Shown: positions 24,301 to 37,399, counted from the first letter of the stretch. The stretch is DNA of 64,000 nucleotides from Caprimulgus europaeus (GCA_907165065.1 OU015539.1:12546816-12610815), one strand, 5' to 3'. A program made the numbers and translations. Notes: generated by a model from the sequence alone, not told the origin.

Positions 24301-26759
24301 AAATACATTACACTTCTTTGCAGGCCTGTGTAAAACTGATGTGAGAATTTAATTAGACCCTCACTAGAGCAAAGAATGTAAGTGGGAATATACATTGCTT
24401 GTTGCTAACATGTAAAAAAATTAATCTACTTAAGTATCTTTTTACACTAAATTTGGCAAACAAATTATACTCAATAAAATCAGTGATAAAACATAGTTGT
24501 ATTCTAGGTGTTTCAAGATGACAAGGAAAATTTGTTCAGGGAAATGCCCATTGATAACAGTACAGATGAGGTTTTTTCATTGAAATCCGTAAAGCTGTGG
24601 GCACTCTCATAAAGGACTGCACTGCCACCTCATAGCAGAGGGTGCCTAATTGTCTTTCATCTCACAGAAGTTTTAAATAAAAGAAGGTACAAATTACTTC
24701 GTTTCTCATCAGTCAGCAAGCTGTTTATTGCAGTAAATGAGTCATGCCCCTGTATTTCTGCCATTCTAGTTCAGAGGTCTACAGGTGTGATACCAACAAT
24801 CAGAGATCTTATTATAGCCTGTAGGTGTAAAATTATTTTTCTTTCTTTGCATTCCTGCATAGATGTCATTTGCATTTTTTCTAGTATGCTTTCATATCCA
24901 TCATCAGAAGTTCTCAGTAGTGATTACCAGCTTTTGTTGTTGTATGTTGCTTTTCTGCTATTTGGTGGAGTCTGTTTTTAATATTGCTTCTGACTACTGC
25001 ATGTGCAGGCTTGTCTCAGCAGTTCAATCCTGAGTGTCAGGCATTCAATTAAACAAAGTATTTTATTCAAGGAGACTACAGTGTGTCTAGCCCAGTAACT
25101 ATCTCGGTGAGTAAGAAGGAAGGCAGGCAAATATTTCTCTTGAAAATGGCATAACATCTGCAGCCAAATGTGAAAAGATCACAGGATTAGCTTTTCTTTA
25201 ACACTATTATTTCCTTTCAATAGAGTGTAAAATTTTGAGGAATGAAGTTTAATACTGGGTGTTATTGCAATATGATTGGTTTTGCATGTGTGACATAGCA
25301 GCAATAAATTTGTATATTGGTTTTGGATAATACCACTTGGGTATATGCATTTTAGGGTTTTTGTGTGCTCTTATACAAGACCATTTTAAGGCATGAATTT
25401 TCAGGTGTGTATATACTGGTGTGTGTGTAATATTTTCAAAGTTTGACATTTGAAACAACTTTTTTTTTGTCCCCATACTTCTGAAGTTCTTGACTTCACC
25501 TGTACATTGAAATTTGAATGCAAAATAATTACTCAGGTATGATTAAGAAGAGTTAAAAATTCCATACTTCATGCTACAAATATGGTATTAACAGAGTATG
25601 CTCAAATTAGTAAATAGGTCACTGGCTACTAAGTCAGTGGGTGCTTCTTAAAAGTTTACCTATTTTCAAAAACAATTTTATGCATTTCTTTTGAACTTTA
25701 CCTAAAACATGCTCCTGAGGCTCATCATCTTGCCATCATTACCCACCCACTGAAGTAAAAATAAATGGATGTGTTTTAAATAGATTAAATAATAAGGTTT
25801 TGCCACAATTTGACTCATGTTGGCTGAAACCGGTTGTAGAGTGTTCCCAGGAGTAACTTCCCAGAGTTGGAGCAGAGAGGAAAAAGCATGCATGTATGTG
25901 TTAAATAGCTAAGGACTGAAGTTTATACCCCTTCACTTACCCTGGCTGAAGATGGAGGATTGCATATGCCCGTCACATAAAATGCTAGACACCTAAAAAA
26001 CTCTAAAGTCACTATTGAAAATAGGATTTGAACTTAGATTTTCCCACAAGAAACAGTCTTGCTACAAGAATTAGTCATCCAAGGGGGATATATATTGTTA
26101 CATATATTCAAATTTAAATTTTGAATGTAAAATACCAAATGGCCTAAGTAATACTATAACCGATAGTTTACAGGTGATTAGAACACTGACAGCTGTTACT
26201 GTGCATTTAGATAATATACAGAGTGCGAACTACACCCACAATCTGAGTCTGCATCACAGCTAATTGCCATTCAGTAGCACTATTTTCCACTGGAATTTAT
26301 TTAAAGGTCAAATGGCAGGAAACTGATGATGTAAAGTTCATAGGTCCAAAAAAAAAATTTTAAAAGAACAAGACAAGCTTAATGTCTCCATACAGGACTA
26401 GTCAGCTGAACATTTCTTGTATATGAACTACGTAAATGGAATTGACATTTCTGAGTGCAATTTCATTAAATAATGCTTGCAACTTTCAAAGACAGAAATA
26501 CAGTAAAACTAGATCTGTTAGTATAAACCCTCTCTCATGATAAACTCCTACTTCTCAAGCTGTACGGTATTTTTCAACCTTAATAGAAAGAAGTCAAAAG
26601 GAATGACTTTTTCTCAACAACAGCCTTCTCTTTTCTCTTCGGATAAGGATAATGCATTGTCAAGAGCTGAACTAGCTCCTGCTGGGGTATTAATTAATAC
26701 CACCTCCTGGATCTATCAACAGCAAGACAGCCAGATTCACACTAGGGGATAAAAAACAA

Positions 26760-26960
26760 TCTGCACCTTGTCAGCCCTGCCACACTGGGACTAGTCACAG
26801 GTCTGCAGCCTCTAGTAATTACTCACCCAGGTCTTCACACTGCCTGCATTTCCATTTTGATTGTTGTCATTGCACAGTATGGCCTCATCTGCCTAAAAAG
26901 GTGGGAAAAAGTGAACAAAGTATGTCAGGCCTGGTAATTACACCACTGTCACCTCTTACT
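26760..26960. promoter_or_regulatory. Candidate conserved element containing an exon-like interval
   Basis: This relatively balanced, non-repetitive sequence has TAATTAC motifs at both ends and a SOX-like ATTGTT core. On the minus strand, 26827-26892 has an excellent acceptor (tcccacctttttag) and a GTGAGT donor. The 66-nt interval is exactly 22 codons, phase 0 to phase 0, with the open frame ADEAILCNDNNQNGNAGSVK plus two residues. I cannot name the protein. It may be a coding or alternative exon of a minus-strand gene, or a non-coding enhancer with chance splice signals. Confidence 0.3.
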
Positions 26961-28186
26961 CTCCCAGCTATTGGACCCCACCAGTAAAATGATAGTTGTC
27001 AGTCTCCTGTTAACTGTTTCATTAAAAGGGAATGATTATGTTAAGTTGAGTGAATGAGTTGACATTAAGAATCAGCACCTTCTGAGCAGCTGTGAAAACA
27101 TTTAGAATGGATTTATGTACCAAGAACCTAAGTGGAATGGGAAAGAAAAACTACATGTTGAACAAATTAATAAAAAAATTGGAAAAAAAACTTAATTCAG
27201 ATTAATTTTGTGTAGTCAGAGGAATGGATTCAAATTCCTGAAAAGAAAATAAGCCTATATTTTTAAAGGTCTACATATATGTAACAGAAAGCACTTATAA
27301 AATAATGAATTAAATTCCAGTGAGAGCGATTCTCTGTGTTTTACAAGCAGATTTACATTTCCAGTATATTCCATACTTATTTTTAAAGTGTTTGCGTTTT
27401 TCATCTGTTGGTATCAAACACATAATTTGTTTCAGGACAGGAGAAGGAAACGTCAATGATTTCTGCATGAAACAGAAAAACTAGCTAAGAATACGTCAGC
27501 TTCTCTGACCCATATTTAAGGATCGGCAGTGTAACTCAATACATGCTTTTGTTGTGTGTTCCACAGGATGAATCCACAATGTTCATTAAAACTCACTCAT
27601 TTGGATTTTTTCATATAGAAAGTATCATATCAAAGCTGATTTACAGTTGACAAGCTGATCTGGGGGAATGTGCCAGTGATACGATTAGAGAACTTCAGAC
27701 ATCTACTTAATTTGTTGAATTCTTTTAAATTTAAAAATACAGAAGAAACCTCTTAACAGTGTTGATACATGGAGTGATAAGGCATATAGGGAGAGACAGA
27801 TGTTAGAGGTGATCTTATTGTAAGGCTATGAACATCATCATCACTTGTGGGATACTGGAGGAGATAGGAAAGGAGGCCTTTGTGAGTCAGAAATCCAGGA
27901 TAAGACTGTTGAGCTTGGTGATATTTATTTTCTGTTTCTTCACAGAATGAATTGTCAGGTGACGATCAGCCATCAGTAGTTTAGATAGATGTGGAAAAGG
28001 CAGCCTTGCATGCATCAGGAAGATAATGATGACTAAATACTACTTAATGAGCACTTAATGGTGTTTCTTCAAATTGATCACCTGTGTAGCAAGGAGAAGA
28101 ATTCAAATCCAAGGTATCTCCTGCTCATACCAGTAATCAATAGGACTTGTGTATTTGTTATATTTTATTAGATAAAAGGTAATATA

Positions 28187-28353
28187 GGAACAGGCTGCCC
28201 AGGGGGTTGTGGAGTCTCCTTCTCTGGAGACATTCAAGACCCGCCTGGACGCCTTCCTGTGTGAACTCATGTAGGTGTTCCTGCTCCGGCAGGGGGATTG
28301 GACTGGATGATCTTTCGAGGTCCCTTCCAATCCCTGACATTCTGTGATTCTGT
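28187..28353 (+). mobile_element. CR1 LINE 3' end, relatively fresh
   Basis: The fragment begins 'ggaacaggctgcccaggggg', runs through 'gttgtggagtctccttctct' and 'ttggactggatgatctttcg', and ends in 'cattctgtgattctgt'. These are the end of ORF2, the 3' untranslated region and the octamer tail of CR1. It is heavily 5'-truncated (about 167 bp) but matches the family well, so it is probably one of the younger insertions here. Confidence 0.92.
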
Positions 28354-28890
28354 ATTTATAGCCATTTCAGAGGACAAATATTCTTCCATACTTCTATTAC
28401 AAAGAACAACCACCTAACCAACCAAAGAGAAGGGTTACTGTGAGCCTCAGGATAGAATTTAGATCCCCGTAATATCCATTTCTCCTACGTGGCTTTCTTA
28501 CTATTATTGTTGTTTTTATTACTATGAAGCATGGATATTTAAAATTTCTGCAAGAAATGTCCCTTTAGATGGTCAGAAATGCAAATTTGTTGAATCGGAA
28601 CATATTCAAAAGGTTCAAGGGACACATAGCTCAAATGGAGGGATAACGCTTTCAAGGGATTTCTTTTCCTGAACCACTATTTGAGCACCACTTCCCATTT
28701 TGTGCCTTCATTCTCATAGTAAACTCAGTTAATGTCTGTATATGGAGGTGTACAGGAAACAGCTAGACAGAAACATCACATACAGTCTGAAGGGTTAACT
28801 CCAAAATATTCCAAGGGGAAAGGAAGTTCTTTGTCTCTGCCGCAATGTCTGCAGCATTGTTCAGATAAACTAGATTTTTTGACTTTACAG

Positions 28891-28961
28891 CACTTTCATT
28901 GACAGTTCTACAAAGCATCTCCTAGGTGCTCTAGTCTGAGACAAAAGGTAAAAGACTCAAG
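28891..28961 (+). other. Splice-like interval without open frame
   Basis: A very good acceptor (gattttttgactttacag) and the donor CAAG|GTAAGG bracket 71 nt. All three frames contain stops, so if it is ever used it would be an untranslated or non-coding RNA exon. Chance is the simpler explanation. Confidence 0.12.
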
Positions 28962-29456
28962 GTAAGGACCAGACTTTCAGACAAAATAGAATTTGCAGTC
29001 AAACAGAATCATTAAATCTATACAAAGATTCCACAAATAGTCATACTGGGATATGTCGCTCAGTAGAGGACATCAAAACTCAGTACTTGGCTTTCTGATT
29101 GTTTCTGATTGGAATTTCTGTGTTTGAACTACAAACAGTAGTTGACAGTTTTGGTCCTCCTTTGAGAAACATGTGTGTATCAGCTTTAAAGGTCAACAAT
29201 AAAGGGGTTCACACTAACTCCCTCAAATTTTAAGAGGCAGCTGTTGGGAGAGCAGTGAAGGTTAAAGGGTTTTAATTTTGGAAGGTTATTTTCATTTGCT
29301 AACCTTCAGTATCTTCTGCCAACTCTAAGTCAGGATGCATGGCGATTATCAGTGTACAGAGTGTGATGAATTGAAGCAAGGGCTGAATATGTAGTTCTTC
29401 ACTGCTTTGGGGGTGCAAGATTTCTCTGGAGTTGGAAATGAGACCTGTGTTGTTTC

Positions 29457-29461
<5 letters not shown>

Positions 29462-29491
<30 letters not shown>
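29462..29491. repeat. Run of 30 T
   Basis: This uninterrupted 30-bp T run is the longest homopolymer in the window. It could be the A-tail of a minus-strand retrocopy, but the sequence on its right shows no recognised gene or SINE. It also explains the poly-Phe stretch of the open frame at 29407-29625. Confidence 0.9.
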
Positions 29492-29494
<3 letters not shown>

Positions 29495-31224
29495 CAGCAG
29501 GGCTGGGATTTTTAGGTGTTGCTTTTTGGAACTGTAAATTTTGTGCTTCACAATGCTGTGCGTTATTAAATCTCTGTTGCCTATTGTTAATTAGGAGGAT
29601 GATGACCAAACCAAGAAATTGTTAGGTGCACTGTTGGTTTATTCCCCGTATGTTTTTCTTGCACCTGGTGACAAATTAACTAGCTGTGTATTACATTGTG
29701 TTGATATAGTGCCAAACCAAGGAATTTAGAAAAATGCCATAAGTTAAACAAAACTTTTCAGCCAAAAATAGTTAATACAAAATAAATAAAATTTTTTGTA
29801 TGCAAGCCTTCCTGAAATATAATTTGATTTTGCAAAACATAATTCCTTCATGAAATAATTTACAGAACATAACGTTTATTTTTTCTGTCAAGTTGTACAA
29901 ACTGCAGGTAATGTAGGTGAAGAGCATATATTGCCCTACCTACGTTTCTACACTAAATAAATGTTGTGTTTGTGTATCTATTTCTTTCTTAAAATAGCAA
30001 AATAAATGGGCTGATTAAAAACAATACCATAACAGCAGTTGTGTGTCCAAAGGTGCTGTTCATTCTGGCTCAGTTTTCTGTAATATCTTCCATTCAACTT
30101 ATTTCATCACCTTAAGCCACTTAAGTATCGTTTAGTACGAGATACGTGGTGGTAACCTAGTACCTCACAGTCTCTATTCACCTCATGTTTTTGTGTGACT
30201 GTGATAAAATAGATTTTGAAATGATGCTTGTAAACCAGATACAGTGAAGTGCCAGAGACATTAAAATTACTGTATCACAATACTGGCAAATAGTTTTAAT
30301 AACTGAGACAAGAGCTTTGATTTTATTTCGGTTTGAAACTTATTAAGGTTAATGAGTGGGGTCTTCTCTCATTTTGTGATTGCTGTGTCAGATCACAAAC
30401 CCTTGGTACAAGAGCCATGTAATAGTAATACAAAAAAGCTCTCGGCTTGAACCATCAGTAGTTCTACTGTAGCAGAGTGTGGGAGCTGTTTTTTAAGCCA
30501 ATGTTTAATGTATCAATATGCTCAGAAAAAAGGGGAAAATGTCCTTTTCTTCAAATATAATTCATTACTAGTCCAGAAATAGATGCATCCTTGTCATCTT
30601 GTACTCCGCTTGTTCTTTCCTCCCATTAGAGTTCTGGGAGTTCAGAAATCCAGGAGTTAGTGTTGTCCCCCTGTCCATAACAGTGGGGCTTCTGGATCAA
30701 AATTAATGAAACATTCAAAAGAAATGTCTACTATACAGAACTATCATGATACTGTTGTTAAGGAGGGATCATTTGCATTTGAAACAAAGAATTATTGATA
30801 TAAGCCATTCTTTTGGTATATTGTTTTGAGTTGTAAACTTGCTCTGTAGGTTTTTTTGTCTTAAGTTTGTTTTGTCACGATAAAACTTTCATTGATCAAA
30901 TATCTTCTGCTGCACATTTCTCCTTTTTTACTTGTAATCTATTATTAAAGTGCTTATTTGAATTGAAGAGTAAAAACAGAAACTGTTGTACTCTATTAAA
31001 AGTTTCTGAATATACAGACAAGCATCTACCCGACTCAGCTGAGGAATATATACTTAGGAACACATAGTAATTATATACAGAGAGAAGTCTATAAGTTAAG
31101 TATTGCCAATTCATGCGTTCTTCTAATATAGTTTATCCATGTAAAGAATTGTAGCTCAAAAAAGTGATCAAAATTTTAAGCTTGTGTTTGTGCCTCAACT
31201 CTGCTGATGCTGTTAATATTTTAG

Positions 31225-31268
31225 CTTCTGGAGGTCTTCCCCAAATGTCGAAGATTCTGCCAATAAGG
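31225..31268 (+). other. Candidate small internal exon (low confidence)
   Basis: The acceptor gttaatattttag and donor AAGG|GTAAGC bracket 44 nt. Two frames are open. The one reading FWRSSPNVEDSANK starts with one carried base and ends with one leftover base. That fits the leftover two bases of 8150-8274 on its left and the two-base start of 35392-35447 on its right. No family is recognised. Confidence 0.2.
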
Positions 31269-32439
31269 GTAAGCAGCCCAAAAGTGAAAGTGTAGTGTAT
31301 TATATGTATAAATCAAGCAACAGTTAACATATGCTGACTTGTAGACTGAAGTTTCCCAAATTACACATATTTTGTTAGTTAGCTATTTTAGACTTTGTAT
31401 GTTCACACAGTTAAAAAAAATAAATTTAAAAACATTTCTAACAGCTTCAAGTAGCTACATTGTTTTACATTCCTCAGGTATAGTAAATAGCATAAGCAAT
31501 AAATATAAATATTGTGTATCTTAAGACAAAATTCTGGTTTTGATAGCTTACTTGGAACTAGAATTCTGATTGTTTTTTTTCTCTCACTGACACATTCTTC
31601 TCACAGAAGTCAGAAAAAATATTCAGTCCCTGAATATTTTGATGTCTCTGTGATTTAAGTCTATAATGTTTGTTTTGTGCATTCTTTTTCCAAAGTATAT
31701 GCACTGTATGTTTTTATGAGTAAGAGAAGATGCCTATTTGATTTATCTCTGAACAGGAGAAATCTAGAAGGAAGAGCCTAAAACCATATTCCTTCTGCAA
31801 AATGTATTGTTCAGGCTCCAGTGATTTTTTTTTTTTCAGAGTGCTATATTCAATAAATCTAGGAAAACGTGGTTTTAAAACTACTTATTCTTGAATATTT
31901 TTATTATCAGAAAAGTATCACGAAGTTCTCAGAGGGTTATTTGTTCTCCATCCTCCCTACCCACCCCCCTACCCTCAGGATACAGTTAAAAAAACCCCTC
32001 CTGATACTTGAGAGACTTTACTAGAAATTGTTGAGATGAAATACGACAACCTGAAAGAAATTCCTTTTTTTTTTTTTTTCTTTAACAAAATTACAAGGGA
32101 ATGGAAATAGGCATTTAAAAAGAACAGGCTTCAACAAGAAGTACTTGTGATGCAGTTCTGGCAGACAAAACAAGATGTCTTCAGCTCAAACTTCTCAACA
32201 TCTGAGGGAGTAAATCTCTGGCTAAAAATGTTCTTAAAATGTTGGACCCTGTTCTGCAGTCTCCAGGTGTGAAACTGCTACAGGAAGAAGTCCAATTCCA
32301 TGGACATCTCAAATATGGAGAAATTAAAATGCATTGGGATTAAATCTTAAGGTATAAAGTTGTAGAGAAATAGATTGTCTTATCAGCTCTGTCACACAGC
32401 ATACTGTATCTGGATCTTGCCGAACTGAATCGGGTTATA

Positions 32440-32520
32440 AGTCTGTATGTATTTAAACTTCTTCTCTAACATGAGAATAATAATACTTGTATCTTGGCCT
32501 TGCCCTTGGAGTGGGAGAAG
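32440..32520 (-). repeat. Possible MIR remnant
   Basis: The pattern 'aaacttcttctctaacatgagaataataatacttgta' resembles the reverse complement of the MIR block 'cctcatctgtaaaatgaggataataatagta'. It is short and diverged. Confidence 0.35.
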
Positions 32521-34199
32521 TTGAGAAATTGCTGTGATAGTGGCTCTGTAGATACACAAACTTTACTACAGTGCATTTTTAAAATCAGTGTTAGTCTGTG
32601 TGTATTTATTTGATTAGTTTATGCTAGAAGATTGTAGTCAAAAGATAACTCTAGAGTTTTTAAGCTATATCACGTAGATTATTTTGCTTTTTTGCATCTG
32701 GTCAGGTATCTCTTAACATTAGCTGTATATAAAATCCTTGTCATTCCTTAGATTACAGGACCGAGACGATAATGCTTACTTGGCACCACATATCCAGCAG
32801 TATGCTGCTGTGCTTGCAGTGTCTTGCAATTATGGATTAATTCATTCTGAGCAGCCAAAATCATTAGACTAGTAACATGTGACAGTTTGGGATTTTGGTT
32901 TCGTTCAGCATCTGTAAATAAAGCAAAGATTTTTAATGCTTTTCTTACATTGTTGAACATATATATTCTATACAACTTTCTATATACTTGTTACTCTTTC
33001 TTCTTCACTAGCAGATTCCACACTTGGAAACAGGTGTAAGCATAGCATGACCAGGTAGCAAGGTGCTAGCAAACCACAAAATATTTATTTTGACATACTT
33101 TTTTCCTCACTAAATGACATATTTCACTACCATTCTGTGGAAATCAGCCACACAAATGACTTGCACATCAATATGGAAAATTAACATGTCTGTTTTTAGA
33201 GATGCTCATTTTTAAGCAAATACATCAGAGACAGACAATATGCAACACAAGCTGCATGTAAGTGGATTTCTACACTGTGACAATATATGATTTTCCTTGA
33301 ATAATATTCATTCCCACATCTTTCCAATTCCAGTTGTTTTGTTTTCTTGAGGTCTTCAGTCCAGCCATGTAAAGTCTATTTGTGCATAGTACAGTAAAAA
33401 GGAGGCTCCCTTGTGTGAGAAGAGCTCCTTTCATCGTTGTGCCTGTGGAGGGTTGAAAGTGAAGTGAGAGAATTGCTTCAGTGTGTCATGCTTCCACTAT
33501 TTTTATTTTTTTTTAATGATTTTGGGAATTGATGATTTACAAGAACACTGCTCTTACACTGCTAATAGCGGGGATTTTTATGACCTGTTTTGTTCCATTT
33601 AAAAAGACAAAGCCAAAAAACCTTCCAACATTAATCAAAACTAAGTCAGGACAATTGAACTAGTGTACTGAAACTGTCTCAGAAAATGCAGTTTCTTTGC
33701 TGCACACTGTAGATGTGTATTCTGTTTTTATTCCCCTCCAGACTTCTTAAAATCACATTGTTATCTTAGTCTTTGAAATGTAAAAATGCTGGGACATCAA
33801 AGAAATATTGTGATGGTCAAAGAAATTTAGAAGGAGAGTGTATATAATGAATACTTAACACCGGAGGTTTACTTCTTTTTTTTTGTGAAGATATCCATTG
33901 TAGCAACTTAGAGCTGGAAAATGAGGCATGAAATTGTTTGTAGAAGGTTCAGTAAATTGAATGTTAAGCATTTGTATGTTTGTTGCAAAGCTAAGCTTGC
34001 AATTTTAGTCGTAACATGAGTATCTTTGCATTTGTTCTGTAGCTTGTTTCACAGAAAGCAGATAAGAAAACCCTAGAGCAGCTGAGAAAAACATTTTGAG
34101 GAATGTAAGAATACAAAGACCAGCTCTTCAGGAGGTGTAGATGAGGACAGCCTCCTTCATTAAAGTGGAGTTTTACTCTATCTGAAGATCTGAGAAGCG

Positions 34200-34300
34200 C
34201 AGGGAATTAACCTTCTCAAAACTTCCGCAGTGGGATTCAAACTCACTATATGATCTAGAACCAGGTAGACTGCAGTTACACTACACAGAGCTACTCAGAT
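34200..34300 (+). repeat. Possible SINE tail remnant
   Basis: The sequence 'agtgggattcaaactcac' followed by 'gaaccaggtagactgcag' resembles the 3' end of ancient amniote SINEs, where a 'gggattcgaaccc...ctgactcc' block is typical. There is no intact tRNA-type B box, so it is not a tRNA gene. Confidence 0.25.
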
Positions 34301-35391
34301 CTTCTGCTACCATGTTTATACAGCTTTTAGTATTTGAGGTTGCTTGTTGAAAGCTTGCTTCACTGTCTGTACCAGTGTTCTTCATTCCCATGGTACTTGC
34401 GCTTTAGGAATGTTCTGCTTGCGGAAGTCTGAAATCTCTCTTTTGATTCTGTTGCCTTCAGTCAAGACTGCCTGTAGTGTGAACTTTTCCCTAAGTTGGC
34501 AATGAGTTATATCATGTAATGGGTGATCCCATTTGCCTGTGACAGAGGATGTCATATGACCTGCCTTATGGCTAGATTACATGCACTTGGGGCTGCCTAC
34601 AAATATTAAAGTGGTGAATGGTACTTTTGAAATGGGAAAGAGGCACCATGGAGTGACCTGCTAAAACTGTTCATACTGCCTGTGTTTTTCTGTTTTAACC
34701 CAAGAAGCCTGTAGAACAGAGGATAGCATAATGAAATGAATGTTTTGCTAGCCCAGGATTAGTCCATGTGCTGTAGAATATGCATCACATTTACCATCCT
34801 TTTTCTCTGCATCCTTCTTCAAGTAACAGTGGCACTTTCCAACGTGCATGACAGTGAGGTAGCTCAAGCCAACAGAATTGCCCAGAAGTTGTTTCTTATT
34901 TTCTCTGAACTTTGCCACAACCTTCTGAAAAGAAAAGATTTAAAATAATTTTCTCATTATATGGTGAAGGAAAAGCAGTTCAGTCTTCTAGAGTCACCAT
35001 AGTCTGAGAAACAGGTTTGTAGTATTGCCAAATTGCATGGACTTGCAATGAAGTTGAGTTTGGGTTGCAGGCTTTACCTGTTGTGATAGTTTCACTGCGT
35101 TCTGTGTATGGGCTATACAAGTTTTCATGCCCGCAGATGTACATTTGCTTACGGGGGACAGTGTTGTGTTACATTGTTTCATCTTTCACCAAGGCAATTA
35201 CTACTGTGTTACATATGTCATCCAGTCACAGGCATCTATTCCAGACTGCTGTTTAGAATTCTTTTTGACTAGTTATTGTCTCGCACCATTCTTCTTTTTC
35301 TTTCCTTGACATTTTTAGGTGAGTTTTTGACATCTGAGGAAAAAATACACATTCAGATGATTAAAATGTTGCTGCCTGGTCTTTGCTCTAG

Positions 35392-35447
35392 TCAGCCACA
35401 AGGCAGCTAAAAAAGCACTAGAGGAAGAGGAAATTAAAAGGCAGTGA
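35392..35447 (+). other. Candidate terminal coding exon (low confidence)
   Basis: A good acceptor (ctggtctttgctctag) is followed by two carried bases and an open frame reading SHKAAKKALEEEEIKRQ, then TGA at 35445-35447. The Lys/Glu-rich helix-like composition is more protein-like than its AT-rich surroundings. The nearest obvious AATAAA on this strand is far downstream (about 36866), so a 3' untranslated region of about 1.4 kb would be needed. I recognise no family. Confidence 0.22.
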
Positions 35448-36094
35448 TACATAATCTCTTTTCTGTGCTGCTTATTGAAAGGTCAAGGGTCTGTTCCCTA
35501 GAAAATGCTTTTGTCTTTCTTGCTTGATTTTTGATCGTGAGGTATTCGTACCCATATGTTTTATTCTCTCTGTAAGGTTGACATTGACTGCTCTCCATGT
35601 CAGGTGAGGTCAGTCTGGGCAATTTACCATTGTGTTTTAGTTGACACACTTGTCAGCATCGGTGAAAATATTCTGTGGTTTTGTACAACGCTTAAAAGAC
35701 TGATAGACTTTTCCAAAAGCATTATTTTTGCTTTTTCCTAACAAGAGAGCAGGAATGCTAAGAGTTACTGGAGTTACGTAAAGTTACCATGAATAGCTAT
35801 GATGAAGGTAGAAAAAACTTGGTTTTGTTTAGTTTTCTGTTGGGGATTCTGTCAACGCTAAGTCTATACGCTCCTAATTTTTAGGTTAGAAGAAAGAAAA
35901 AGATGATAATTTATCTGAAACAGAATATATGATACGCAGCATGGCTCTTCTTGAGGCTGTGTCTGCTTTCTAAATATTTGTGCACATACTGGACTTAGTT
36001 TTATCTTTCCTGTTCATTTTAATTTATGTTCCTGCTATCCAGTGATTTTGCCTGTGTGGTCTGTTCCTCTTTTTAGTATTAACATTCCAATTGC

Positions 36095-36256
36095 ATTTAA
36101 GTCTCAGTCATGAGTAGGTCCCTACTGTGCTAAGTGCTTTATGGACATGTGCCTCAAACAAGTTGGAAAAAGAGGGAAAGGAACCGTAGTTTGGAAGAAG
36201 TCAGTGATAGGGCTATGAATGGAGTCCAGGCCTATACTTTGATCTAATACTATGTG
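36095..36256 (+). repeat. MIR-like SINE remnant with core domain
   Basis: The sequence 'ctactgtgctaagtgcttta' is close to the MIR/CORE-SINE core ('ctgtgctaagtgctttaca'). About 90 bp later comes 'agtcagtgatagggctatgaatggagtccaggcctatac', the expected 3' block in the right order. This is the clearest MIR copy in the window. The minus-strand open frame at 36122-36373 is its antisense. Confidence 0.55.
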
Positions 36257-37399
36257 TATGGACACCATTGCAGGACACCATTGTGTCTTTCTTCCCATCC
36301 CAGCTCCCATAAGCATAGACCATCTAGTCCCACTCTGTAAGATGGGAAAAAACAGAACAAAAAGTTTATTCATTTTATCCTTTCAAAAAGTTGGGGAAGT
36401 TAATACTGCCTGAAGTTACTTAATTTCTGCTTCTTGAAGTAACTTTGGAGGAGTAGCCATGGGAAGCCACGTACCATGCTTTGTGGAGACTTGACAGGAA
36501 AATACAACCTGGAGAATACAGAAGAGAAGACAGGGGGAGTCTTTCTTTAGAATGAATAGGACTCTTGACTCAGATTTTGTTTCCTGCCTGCAGCATGTGC
36601 TTGTGCAGAGAGGAGGATTTTATGTGATTATTCTGTAAACCTTCAAAGGAATCCCACAAAAGAAATATAGTAAGATTAATATTCATTATATAATTTTAAT
36701 TTAAAGAAGGATCTGTTGATTTCGTAAATACCTCTACAGGATATATGACGTAGACTAGTAATATTTTCATTTCTGGATTTAAAATGTTTTCTCTTCCTAT
36801 CGAATATCTTTATTTTAAACAACATGAAAGAAGCATTAGGAAAAATTTTTTTGTAATATAAAAATAAAGAGATCCAGGAAGATACTTATTCTTCTCTATT
36901 TCATGGTACAGCTCAGTTTGTTATAGAATTTGTTTTGAAGTAATTCAAGTTTTAGGCTGGGTTGTTTTTGTGTTAGTTGGTGAAGCTTTTGTGTTCACTC
37001 GTAAGCCTTTGTCTTGAGTAGTTACACAGACTTACTGTGTAACTTAGTGAAATTCCTCCTGTAACTGCTCAGCAATATGAAAAGATTGTTCTAGGACACA
37101 GCCTACAACTTGAGCAGATAGGGGATGGTTTTAGCTCTTTGAGATGGTCCATTCATTTTATTTTTATATTAAAAATATTTAAATATTTTATAAAGAGGCG
37201 TGTTTTTGTTTTTCAGTGTTTGGCTTTTGATTTATTTAAAAATCCTACCTTTAAGTCTTATTGCAAGCTTGAAATCTGAAGATTCTAATCCCCAATTGCC
37301 AAAATAATGATTGGGATATTTTGATGTTCTGAGACCACTTAGCTGCATTATAGATGACATTACTTGTGCTGCTTCCCTGCACTGAGCTGTATGTACTTA

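Larger units (their letters stand above)
17124..28186. other. Long stretch without a recognised gene
   Basis: AT-rich sequence with no named gene. It includes a G-quadruplex motif (20146-20162), two conserved-looking blocks rich in homeodomain-type TAAT motifs (about 21170-21345 and 26760-26960) and a minus-strand exon-like interval (26827-26892). Another minus-strand exon-like interval at 25941-25992 has acceptor gttttttag, donor GTAAGT and 17 open codons; it is unproven. Confidence 0.5.

Noticed and set aside
34232-34250. tRNA-like 'gggattcaaactc' block
   Set aside because: The B box is not intact and no cloverleaf can be drawn; better explained as an old SINE tail.
35078-35147. Minus-strand 70-nt open interval with a GTAAAG donor
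   Set aside because: Weak acceptor and donor; indistinguishable from chance given how many similar intervals occur on both strands.
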